Source: a bacterium (GTDB taxonomy: Bacteria > Blakebacterota > Blakebacteria > Blakebacterales > Blakebacteraceae). From it: a DNA stretch of 22,201 nt. The notes below the pieces were generated by a model. The model saw only the letters and a program-made list of their open reading frames with translations, ran no database searches and was not told where the DNA came from. Positions 14,994 to 21,363 of the stretch are shown piece after piece. A program made the translations under genes and the position numbers. How positions within the stretch are numbered: position 1 is the stretch's first letter; each line of letters begins with the position of its first letter. The stretch is from contig JALGWK010000037.1 of the NCBI GenBank assembly GCA_025774205.1, positions 1 through 22,201 of the forward strand. Direction: 5' to 3'.

Positions 14994-15494
14994 ATGAAAT
15001 CCTCTCCGAACTATCATCAGGGTCACCTTGTGGTGGCGGCCGCGCGTGTCCTCGGACACACCAGCGAGAAACCTCCCACCATGGAGGAGATCGGCGAACT
15101 CCTCCATATATCCCATGAGGTCGTGGGGGTGATAGCCAGGGGGCTGGCGAGCAAGGGAATCGTGAAGATACACACGACGCCGTTCGATACCCGGGTCGAC
15201 GTGGCCGACCATACCCTCCTGGAGGACCTCCCCCGGGATGAGTCGGGTGCTGCCATGACGGAGGAACTCGAGGAATTTCGACAGCGGATCGAGGAGAAGC
15301 AGGCCAAAATCGACAAGCTCTTCGATGGGGAATACCAGCAGCAGAAGCAGGAGAAGCACGCCGGCCTCGATGCCCAGCTGAAGGAATGGCAGCAGAAACG
15401 GGCCATCAATCCCTTCGCCGGAGCGGCCGATGAGGAGGGCGACGAAGCGGATGATGAAGGGAATGATGAAGAGGGTGACAGCCCCGGAGAGTGA
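14994..15494 (+). CDS. Unrecognised winged-helix protein with coiled coil and acidic tail
   Basis: The protein has 166 residues from the ATG at 14994. A GTG at 14979 is possible and neither has a well-spaced ribosome site: AAGGGG ends one base before the ATG. An in-frame stop at 14961 bounds the start. Residues about 8-75 look like a winged helix (HLVVAAARVLGHTSEKPPTMEEIGELLHISHEVVGVIARGLASKGIVKIHTT). Residues about 88-135 are a charged coiled coil (EELEEFRQRIEEKQAKIDKLFDGEYQQQKQEKH). The last 20 or so are almost all Asp, Glu and Gly. It is divergent from the DtxR/MntR gene, sharing a 114-base control region with the metal operator, and lies upstream of the antiporter operon. A DNA-binding role is likely, and an acidic tail can bind cations or mimic DNA, but no family is recognised. 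Confidence 0.7.
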   Translation: MKSSPNYHQGHLVVAAARVLGHTSEKPPTMEEIGELLHISHEVVGVIARGLASKGIVKIHTTPFDTRVDVADHTLLEDLPRDESGAAMTEELEEFRQRIEEKQAKIDKLFDGEYQQQKQEKHAGLDAQLKEWQQKRAINPFAGAADEEGDEADDEGNDEEGDSPGE

Positions 15495-15587
15495 GGCTTT
15501 ATCTCTTTCCTGACTGGCAGCGACCGATCCTCACGACACTCCGAACTCCCCACTTGAGATTTTTTTCACGATTCAGTCAATCTGCGC

Positions 15588-15615
15588 TTCACGTTGTCGG
15601 ATGGAAGACTATATT
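15588..15615 (+). promoter_or_regulatory. Promoter candidate for the antiporter operon
   Basis: TTCACG (15588-15593) and TATATT (15610-15615) are separated by 16 bases. The leader would be about 100 bases. It contains a perfect ribosome-site-like AAGGAGG (15624-15630) with no start codon at proper distance, and GGAGG (15626-15630) can pair with CCTCC (15643-15647) over a 12-base loop. Confidence 0.4.
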
Positions 15616-15720
15616 AGCGCCTCAAGGAGGCCGGCCCAGTCTCCTCCGGATTGATCGACAGGCGATTCTCAGCTCTGTCGGTCGTGGCGTCAGGATCGCG
15701 AGAACGGACTTCAAGAGCGA

Positions 15721-16218
15721 ATGATTCTGAAGAGACACCCCCTGCTGCTGGCCATCGGGCTCTTCGTCATCCTCCTCCTTTTATGGCTGCTCTCCTCCGG
15801 TCATTACACGACCCTGATCATCTCGTTCGGTGTCGTCTCCTGCGCCCTCGTACTCGTACTCTCACTGAAGATGGAGATCGTCGACTCCGAAGGGGTCCCG
15901 ATCCATCTGTTCGGGCGCGGTCTGGTCTATGCCCCCTGGCTCCTCTGGCAGATCTTCCTCTCGAACGTGGATGTCGCGAAGCGGATACTCAGTCGGAAGG
16001 TCGCCATAAGCCCGCAGCTGATCGAGGTGGAGACGAGCCAGAAGACCGACCTCGGTCGGGTGATCTACGCCAACTCGATCACGCTGACCCCCGGCACGGT
16101 CTCGATCCAGGTCCACGACGACAGGATCCTGGTGCACGCCATCGCCCGCGAGGTCGCCGACGACCTTCAGCAGGGTGAGATGGACCGTCGGGTGACACGA
16201 CTGGAGGGTCAGAGCTGA
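15721..16218 (+). CDS. mnhE: Mrp/Mnh Na+/H+ antiporter subunit E
   Basis: The protein has 165 residues. Two N-terminal membrane segments (LLLAIGLFVILLLLWLLSSG and TTLIISFGVVSCALVLVLSL) are followed by a third hydrophobic patch (GLVYAPWLLWQIFLSNVDVAKRIL) and a soluble tail with the family signature KTDLGRVIYANSITLTPGTVSI and a closing hydrophilic region. Length and order fit MnhE/MrpE (about 160 residues), a core subunit needed for assembly of the complex rather than for ion conduction itself. It opens the operon, and its stop overlaps the next start as TGATG. Only a weak ribosome site (AAGAG) precedes the ATG. Confidence 0.93.
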   Translation: MILKRHPLLLAIGLFVILLLLWLLSSGHYTTLIISFGVVSCALVLVLSLKMEIVDSEGVPIHLFGRGLVYAPWLLWQIFLSNVDVAKRILSRKVAISPQLIEVETSQKTDLGRVIYANSITLTPGTVSIQVHDDRILVHAIAREVADDLQQGEMDRRVTRLEGQS

Positions 16219-16505
16219 TGTTCAGTGCGGCGATGGCGGCTCTCCTGGTCTGCATGGTCATGACCATGATCCGGGCGGTGAAGGGGCCGACGGTCTTCGA
16301 CCGGATCCTGGCCCTGAACAGCTTCGGCACCAAGACGGTGCTGGTGATCGCCGTCGTCAACTTCCTGGCCGGCCGTCCCGAGTTCCTCGACCTGGCGATC
16401 GTCTACGCTCTGATGAACTTCATCGTCACCATCGCGGTCCTCAAGTTCACGCACTTCGGCCACCTGGCGGGCATTCCCGACCAGGAGAAGGACGGGGAGT
16501 CGTGA
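16218..16505 (+). CDS. mnhF: Mrp/Mnh Na+/H+ antiporter subunit F
   Basis: The protein has 95 residues with three membrane segments, the usual size for MnhF/MrpF. The family motif is clear: RAVKGPTVFDRILALNSFGTKTVLVIAV, followed by LDLAIVYALMNFIVTIAVLKF. The ATG shares its A with the stop of mnhE (TGATG). Its own stop lies just before the mnhG start. The C-terminus ends in a charged tail (QEKDGES). Confidence 0.93.
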   Translation: MFSAAMAALLVCMVMTMIRAVKGPTVFDRILALNSFGTKTVLVIAVVNFLAGRPEFLDLAIVYALMNFIVTIAVLKFTHFGHLAGIPDQEKDGES

Positions 16506-16507
16506 CC

Positions 16508-16832
16508 ATGGCCGCCGTCCTCGACATCGCCAGCTGGGTTCATCGCCGGTTCGATCTTCGTGATCATCGGCGGGATCGGCCTGCTCCGACTGCCCGACTT
16601 CTACACCCGGGTCCACGCGGCCAGCATTACCGACACGGTCGGCGCCTGGCTGATCCTCCTCGGCCTGCTGCTGCAGGTGGAGCACACCCTGGTGGGAATC
16701 AAGCTGGTCCTCATCCTCGTTTTCCTCATCCTGACCTCGCCCCTGTCGAGCCACGCGCTCACTAAAGCCGCCTATTTCCGCGAGACCCCGATGCTCAGGG
16801 GCAGACCGGACCAGCCGGGGGACGGGGAATGA
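16508..16832 (+). CDS. mnhG: Mrp/Mnh Na+/H+ antiporter subunit G, interrupted by a frameshift near the N-terminus
   Basis: The start at 16508 has GGGGAG eight bases upstream (16494-16499) and gives MAAVLDIASW, a normal MnhG opening. The rest of the protein (GFIAGSIFVIIGGIGLLRLPDFYTRVHAA, then three membrane segments, about 100 residues) is in the next frame, open from 16506 to 16832. The break lies between about 16532 and 16545, at CAGCTGGGTTC: removing one G from GGG would restore SWFIAGSIF. As written the only complete in-frame gene starts at GTG 16560 and lacks most of the first helix, while the upstream frame reads on as unrelated sequence to 16765. Either an indel error or a real lesion. 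The 3' end overlaps the next ATG by four bases. Confidence 0.8.
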
Positions 16833-17407
16833 TCGATATCATCCACGTGATCCTCTTCGTCTTCCTGGCAGCGATCGGCGTCGCCATCATCCGGCTGCGC
16901 GACCTCTTTGCCGCCGTCATGCTGGCCGGGATCTTCAGCCTGCTGTCGGCCACTCTGTTCACGGTGATGGATGCCGTCGACGTGGCCTTCACCGAAGCGG
17001 CGGTCGGCGCGGGGATATCCACCCTGCTCATGCTGGCGACCCTCTCGCTCACTTCGAGTGAGGAGAAACCGGCCGTGAACCGGCGCCAGGCCATGATCGG
17101 GCTCGTCGTCGTCACCATCACCGGCGCGGCACTCATCTACGGTACCCTCGACATGCCCCGCTACGGCGATCCCGACGCGCCGATACACCATCACATGGCG
17201 CCCCGCTTCATCGAAGACTCCCCCGAGGAGATCGGCATCCCCAACGAGGTCACTTCGATCCTGGCCTCCTACCGCGGCTACGACACCTGGGGAGAAACGA
17301 CCGTGATCCTCGCCGCGGCGATCGGGGTGATGCTCCTTTTCGCTGCGCCACCCGTTTCACGTCGGCGTGAGGATGAGCTGTTCACACCGGGGGAGGGGAC
17401 CGGCTGA
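16829..17407 (+). CDS. DUF4040 + MbhE-type antiporter subunit (equivalent to MrpA C-terminal part)
   Basis: The protein has 192 residues. Residues 1 to about 75 carry three membrane segments and the DUF4040/MbhD pattern (IRLRDLFAAVMLAGIFSLLSATLF, then AFTEAAVGAGISTLLMLATL). Residues about 88-172 carry two further segments (AMIGLVVVTITGAALIYG and TVILAAAIGVMLLFAAPP) around an exposed loop with EDSPEEIGIPNEVTSILASYRGYDTWGETTVIL, typical of MbhE and the MrpA C-terminus. In canonical Mrp systems these regions are part of the large MrpA. Here they are one separate fused gene, as MbhD plus MbhE. The start overlaps the mnhG stop (ATGA), and the stop overlaps the mnhB start (TGATG). Confidence 0.85.
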   Translation: MIDIIHVILFVFLAAIGVAIIRLRDLFAAVMLAGIFSLLSATLFTVMDAVDVAFTEAAVGAGISTLLMLATLSLTSSEEKPAVNRRQAMIGLVVVTITGAALIYGTLDMPRYGDPDAPIHHHMAPRFIEDSPEEIGIPNEVTSILASYRGYDTWGETTVILAAAIGVMLLFAAPPVSRRREDELFTPGEGTG

Positions 17408-17838
17408 TGGTCGTCCGGCACGTCATCCTGCGGTCCCTGAGCAAGATGCTCATCCCGCTCATCATGCTCTTCGCCCTCTACGTGCAATTCCACGGCGATT
17501 ACGGTCCCGGCGGCGGATTCCAGGCCGGGGTTATCTTCGGAGCCGGGATCATCCTCTACTCGCTGATATTCGGCCTGCCGAAGGCCAAGATGGTCTTCCG
17601 CCCGCGCGTCCTTCAGTACCTGATGGCCTTCGGGGTCTTCCTCTACGGATCGGTGGGGCTCGCGGCGATCCTCAAGGGCGGCAACTTCCTCGACTACAGT
17701 CACCTGGCTCACGACCCGGTCCACGGCCAGCATCTCGGCATCCTGCTGGTGGAGCTGGGTGTCGGCATCACCGTCGCTTCGGTCATGGCTACGATCTTCT
17801 TCCTCTTCACGGAGCGGAGGAGACGCGAAGATGTTTGA
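17407..17838 (+). CDS. mnhB: Mrp/Mnh Na+/H+ antiporter subunit B
   Basis: The protein has 143 residues with about four membrane segments, a normal length for MnhB/MrpB. The family motif is seen in LIMLFALYVQFHGDYGPGGGFQAGVIFGAGIILYSL, with the conserved H-G-x-x-x-P-G-G-G-F-Q-x-G. HGQHLGILLVELGVGITVASVM closes the domain. The ATG shares a base with the preceding stop, and the 3' end overlaps mnhC by eight bases. Confidence 0.93.
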   Translation: MVVRHVILRSLSKMLIPLIMLFALYVQFHGDYGPGGGFQAGVIFGAGIILYSLIFGLPKAKMVFRPRVLQYLMAFGVFLYGSVGLAAILKGGNFLDYSHLAHDPVHGQHLGILLVELGVGITVASVMATIFFLFTERRRREDV

Positions 17839-18190
17839 TCCCGGCCTCTTCAACTACTGGATCATCATGATCCTGATGATGACCGGGCTCTACACGGTCA
17901 TCGTCAAAGGGAACCTGATCAAGAAGGTCATCGGTCTGGGCATCTTCCAGGTCTCGGTGATCATGTTCTTTGTCAGCATGGGGAAGGTGCGCGGCGGCAC
18001 CGCGCCGATTGCGAGTGAGAGCTTCGAGGTCTACTCCAATCCGGTGCCCCACGTGCTGATGCTTACCGCCATCGTGGTGGCTGTTGCCACCCTGGCGTTC
18101 GCGCTGGCCCTTATCGTCCGGATCAAGGAAGCCTACGATACGATCGAGGAGGATGAGATCAGGGAGCTGGAAGCGGGGGAGGAGGGATAA
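17831..18190 (+). CDS. mnhC: Mrp/Mnh Na+/H+ antiporter subunit C (NuoK-like)
   Basis: The protein has 119 residues with three membrane segments, homologous to NuoK. The start at 17831 has GGAGG at 17816-17820. A frame opening at 17759 adds 24 residues that lie within mnhB and do not look like this family. Family features are GLYTVIVKGNLIKKVIGLGIFQVSVIMFFVSMG and the segment NPVPHVLMLTAIVVAVATLAFALALIVRI, with the conserved P-x-x-L-x-L-T-A-I-V-V. The C-terminus is acidic (EEDEIRELEAGEEG). It overlaps mnhB and ends five bases before mnhD. Confidence 0.92.
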   Translation: MFDPGLFNYWIIMILMMTGLYTVIVKGNLIKKVIGLGIFQVSVIMFFVSMGKVRGGTAPIASESFEVYSNPVPHVLMLTAIVVAVATLAFALALIVRIKEAYDTIEEDEIRELEAGEEG

Positions 18191-18195
18191 CCGGT

Positions 18196-19692
18196 ATGCA
18201 CGGTAGCGGCCTCTCCATATCCGCCCACCTTCCGGCGCTCCAGATCGCCGTCCCGCTCCTCTCGGCGGTGATCTGTGTCCTGATCCGCAAGGCCCGCGCG
18301 GCCTGGCTACTGGCCACAACGGTGGCCTGGGCGGCCTTCGCGGGAGCGTGCGTCCTCCTCAACCGGGTGATCCTGCACGGTACGATCAGCTATGAGCAGG
18401 GGGGATGGTCGCCACCCTGGGGGATCGAACTGCGGATCGACCTCTTCAACGCCCTGGTTCTGATCATCGTCACCGGGATCTGCGCGGTGGTGATCAGCGC
18501 GAGCCTCACCTCTCTCTCGATGGAGGTGCCGGAGAAGAGGCACAATCTCTTCTACGCCGCCTTCCTGCTCTGCATGACCGGGCTGGCGGGGATGACGATC
18601 ACCGGTGATGTCTTCAATATCTTCGTCTTCCTGGAGATCTCATCTCTCTCCTCATACGCCCTTATCTCCCAGGGAGCCACGCGTCGCGCGCTGACTTCCT
18701 CGATCCAGTACCTGGTGATGGGCACCATCGGCGGGACCCTGCTCCTGCTGGGGATCGGCATGCTGTATATGGTCACCGGCACGCTGAACATCGTGGATAT
18801 GGCGGACCAGCTGGCCATGGTCGGCCCGAACCGGACGGTCCTGGTCGCGCTGGCCTGTGTCACCGTCGGCACGAGCATCAAGCTGGCCGTTTTCCCGCTC
18901 CATATCTGGCTGCCGAACGCCTACACCTACGCTCCGGCCATCGTGACCGCCTTCCTCGCAGCGACGGCCACCAAGGTCGCCTTCTACGTCCTTGCGCGGT
19001 TCATCTTCAGCATCTTCGGTGTGGAACTGGCCTTCGAACAGATGCACCTCGACCGGGTGCTGATGCCGCTTGCGATCGTGGCGATGTTCGCCGGATCGAT
19101 CGTGGCCATCTACCAGACCGACATCAAACGGATGCTGGCCTACTCGAGTGTCGCCCAGATCGGCTACATGCTGCTGGGGCTCAGCATGGCCACTGTCCCG
19201 GGTCTCACGGGCGGTATCGTCCACCTCTTCAACCACGCCCTGATGAAGAGCGGGCTCTTCCTCGTGATGGCGTGCGTTCTGTTCCGTGTCGGGTCAACCC
19301 ATATCGACGCCATGCGTGGTCTCGGGAAGCGGATGCCGCTGACCATGGCCGCCTTCGTGATCGCGGGATTGAGCATGATCGGCGTGCCGCTGACAGTGGG
19401 ATTCGTCAGCAAATGGTACCTGGTGAGCGCTGCGATGGAGGCGGGACAGTGGCCGGTGGCGGTGTTGATCCTGCTCAGTTCACTCCTGGCCGTGGTGTAT
19501 ATCTGGCGGGTCGTGGAGGTCGCCTATTTCCAGGAGGCTCCTGAGGATGCGCCCGCAGTGAAGAAGGCGCCGATTGGTCTGCTGGTGCCTGTCTGGACAC
19601 TGGTATTCGCCATCATCTTCTTCGGTATCTTCACCTCGCTGAGTGCCGGTGTTGCCGGCGACGCGGCACGCATGCTGCTCGGAGCCGGTTAA
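18196..19692 (+). CDS. mnhD: Mrp/Mnh Na+/H+ antiporter subunit D (first of three proton-antiporter-like subunits)
   Basis: The protein has 498 residues and about 14 membrane segments, the normal length for MnhD/MrpD. GGAGGG (18181-18186) precedes the ATG. The ion path residues are present: Glu147 (FNIFVFLEISSLSSYAL), Lys229 (GTSIKLAVFPLHIWLP), His236 and Lys260 (AATATKVAFYVLARF). The helix QTDIKRMLAYSSVAQIGYMLLG is also typical of the NuoL/M/N family. It couples cation export to proton entry with the other subunits. The stop overlaps the next ATG by one base (TAATG). Confidence 0.94.
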   Translation: MHGSGLSISAHLPALQIAVPLLSAVICVLIRKARAAWLLATTVAWAAFAGACVLLNRVILHGTISYEQGGWSPPWGIELRIDLFNALVLIIVTGICAVVISASLTSLSMEVPEKRHNLFYAAFLLCMTGLAGMTITGDVFNIFVFLEISSLSSYALISQGATRRALTSSIQYLVMGTIGGTLLLLGIGMLYMVTGTLNIVDMADQLAMVGPNRTVLVALACVTVGTSIKLAVFPLHIWLPNAYTYAPAIVTAFLAATATKVAFYVLARFIFSIFGVELAFEQMHLDRVLMPLAIVAMFAGSIVAIYQTDIKRMLAYSSVAQIGYMLLGLSMATVPGLTGGIVHLFNHALMKSGLFLVMACVLFRVGSTHIDAMRGLGKRMPLTMAAFVIAGLSMIGVPLTVGFVSKWYLVSAAMEAGQWPVAVLILLSSLLAVVYIWRVVEVAYFQEAPEDAPAVKKAPIGLLVPVWTLVFAIIFFGIFTSLSAGVAGDAARMLLGAG

Positions 19693-20426
19693 TGAGCGTC
19701 CCGACCGCCATCGGCCTGGCCGTCATCTGGCCCCTCTTCGGGGGGATTCTCGTCCTCCTGCTGCGGAAGCGACCCAACCTGAGACCCAACCTGAGGGAAG
19801 GCGCCAGCCTCCTCACTGCCGCCACGCAGTTCATCCTGATCGCCTCCACGATCCTGCCGGCGGTCCGGTCGGGCCTGCGACCGGGACTCGACATCATCGA
19901 GGTTCTGCCCGGGCTGTCGCTCTCCTTCGAGGTCGAACCGCTCGGCATGCTCTTCGCGCTGGTGGCATCAGGCCTCTGGTTCGTCACCACGCTCTACTCG
20001 ATCGGGTACATGCGGGGGCACCACGAGGAGAACCAGACCCGGTTCTACTTCTTCTTCGCCCTCGCCATCACCGGGGCGGTGGGAGTCGCCTTTGCCGGCA
20101 ACGTCTTCACCCTCTTCGTCTTCTACGAGGCGATCACCCTGTCGACCTTCCCTCTGGTCACCCATCACGGGACCGAGAAGGCGAAGAAGGCCGGCCGGAT
20201 GTATCTGGGGATCCTCATGGGGACCTCGATCGCCTTCCTGCTGCTGGCCATGGTGTGGACCTGGCTGGTGGCCGGCACTACCGACTTCAGGCCGGGCGGG
20301 ATCCTGGCCGGCAAGATCACCGACGGCAACCTGGTGTTGCTGCTCGCGCTTTACGCCTTCGGGACCGGCAAGGCGGCCCTGATGCCGTTCCATAAGTGGC
20401 TTACGTCTTCGGCCCCGAACTGCTGA
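19692..20426 (+). CDS. Second MnhD-like subunit, N-terminal part (gene interrupted by an internal deletion)
   Basis: This 244-residue frame is normal proton_antipo_M protein up to KAALMPFHKWL (about 227-237), with Glu146 (FVFYEAITLSTFPL), Lys227 and His234, and then ends in seven out-of-frame residues. The continuation is the overlapping frame at 20396-21115. Compared with the intact paralogue just upstream, about 31 residues are missing at the junction, including the helix with the equivalent of Lys260. Near the start, ACCCAACCTGAG is present twice in tandem (19772-19795), giving RPNLRPNL. As written the product would be truncated and unlikely to conduct protons. It may be a pseudogene or an assembly artefact. 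Confidence 0.8.
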   Translation: MSVPTAIGLAVIWPLFGGILVLLLRKRPNLRPNLREGASLLTAATQFILIASTILPAVRSGLRPGLDIIEVLPGLSLSFEVEPLGMLFALVASGLWFVTTLYSIGYMRGHHEENQTRFYFFFALAITGAVGVAFAGNVFTLFVFYEAITLSTFPLVTHHGTEKAKKAGRMYLGILMGTSIAFLLLAMVWTWLVAGTTDFRPGGILAGKITDGNLVLLLALYAFGTGKAALMPFHKWLTSSAPNC

Positions 20427-21115
20427 CGTCCACCGGCGCCAGCGTCTGGCTCATGTGGGTGGCCGCCTTCACCATTCTCACCGCCAGCATCATCGCGATC
20501 CGCAAGGACAACCTGAAGGCGCGGCTGGCCTACTCCACCATCAGCCAGCTCTCCTACATCGTGCTCGGGGCTGCCCTGGCGACCCACTGGGGGATCGTGG
20601 GGGGTAGCATGCACATCGTCATGCACGCCTTTGGCAAGATTACGCTCTTCTTCTGTGCCGGAGCGATCCTGGTAGGAGCCCATAAGTCAGAGGTCAGCGA
20701 GATGGATGGTCTTGGCCGGAAGATGCCGCTGACCTTCATTGCCTTCCTGATCGGCTCCCTCAGCATCATCGGACTTCCGCCGCTGGGCGGCTCGTGGAGC
20801 AAGTGGTACCTCATGCTGGGCGCCGCCGACGCGGGACAGATGGTCATGATGGGCGTACTGATGGCCAGCTCGCTGCTGAGCATCGCCTACCTGATGCCGG
20901 TCGTGGCCCGCGGCTTCTTCCGGCCCCTGCCGGAGGGCGGAGACTCCCACGGAGAGCACGACGGTCATGACGATCACGGCGAGCGCAAGGGCGCGGCCGG
21001 ATGGGATCTGGCGCCGGTCCTCTGCTGGCTGCCGCCGGTCCTGACGGCGATCGGATGCATCATCCTCTTCTTCAGTGCCCAGGGTATCTTCGAACTCCTG
21101 AGCGGGATCGGTTAG
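20396..21115 (+). CDS. Second MnhD-like subunit, C-terminal part
   Basis: This 239-residue frame has GTG as its first possible codon, but it begins in the middle of the family fold (AYVFGPELL) with no ribosome site of its own, so it is the remainder of the gene starting at 19692. It carries the later family motifs (IAIRKDNLKARLAYSTISQLSYIVLG, HIVMHAFGKITLFFCAGAIL, LTFIAFLIGSLSIIGLPPLGGSWSKWYL) and the final membrane segments. A loop at about residues 180-198 is rich in histidine and acidic residues (DSHGEHDGHDDHGERKG) and could bind divalent metal. Together with the upstream part, and with about 31 residues restored, the protein would have about 507 residues, normal for this family. Confidence 0.8.
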   Translation: MAYVFGPELLTSTGASVWLMWVAAFTILTASIIAIRKDNLKARLAYSTISQLSYIVLGAALATHWGIVGGSMHIVMHAFGKITLFFCAGAILVGAHKSEVSEMDGLGRKMPLTFIAFLIGSLSIIGLPPLGGSWSKWYLMLGAADAGQMVMMGVLMASSLLSIAYLMPVVARGFFRPLPEGGDSHGEHDGHDDHGERKGAAGWDLAPVLCWLPPVLTAIGCIILFFSAQGIFELLSGIG

Positions 21116-21117
21116 CC

Positions 21118-21363
21118 ATGTACGAGGAACGGAAACGCTGGACCGACAATCCGCGCAACGTGAACTGGATCGTCCGGGGTGTCTTTATCGCGGCGGCGGT
21201 GTTGATCCTCTTCGATCTCCTCTACAGCAAGCACCCCCATTTCGGCATGGAGGGGATCTTCGGTTTCTACGGTATCTACGGGTTCGTGGCCTGTGTGGCC
21301 CTGGTCATCGCCGCCAAGGGACTCCGTGTCCTCCTGAAGCGGGACGAGGACTACTATGATTGA
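21118..21363 (+). CDS. Small two-helix membrane protein within the antiporter operon
   Basis: The protein has 81 residues from the ATG at 21118, two bases after the preceding stop. It starts with a charged stretch (YEERKRWTDNPRNVNW) followed by two membrane segments (VFIAAAVLILFDLLYS and GFYGIYGFVACVALVIAAKGLRVLL) joined by KHPHFGMEGIF, and ends KRDEDYYD. The charge pattern puts both ends in the cytoplasm. It is not one of the seven canonical Mrp subunits. It overlaps the next gene by eight bases, so it is made in step with the flanking D-type subunits and is probably an accessory part of the complex. No function is assigned. Confidence 0.75.
   Translation: MYEERKRWTDNPRNVNWIVRGVFIAAAVLILFDLLYSKHPHFGMEGIFGFYGIYGFVACVALVIAAKGLRVLLKRDEDYYD

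Noticed and set aside
14880-15359. N-terminal extension of the DtxR-type frame
   Set aside because: The extension overlaps the opposite winged-helix gene, and the family fold starts only after 14879, where an operator and promoter are found.
15491-15566. Terminator after the winged-helix gene
   Set aside because: There is a run of seven T at 15560-15566 and an inverted repeat GTGAGG/CCTCAC at 15491-15534, but the loop is 32 bases and the T-run lies 26 bases further on, so it is not a convincing intrinsic terminator.
16502-16765. 87-codon frame at the mnhG start taken as a separate gene
   Set aside because: Only its first 12 or so residues resemble MnhG; the rest is an out-of-frame reading of mnhG after the frameshift.
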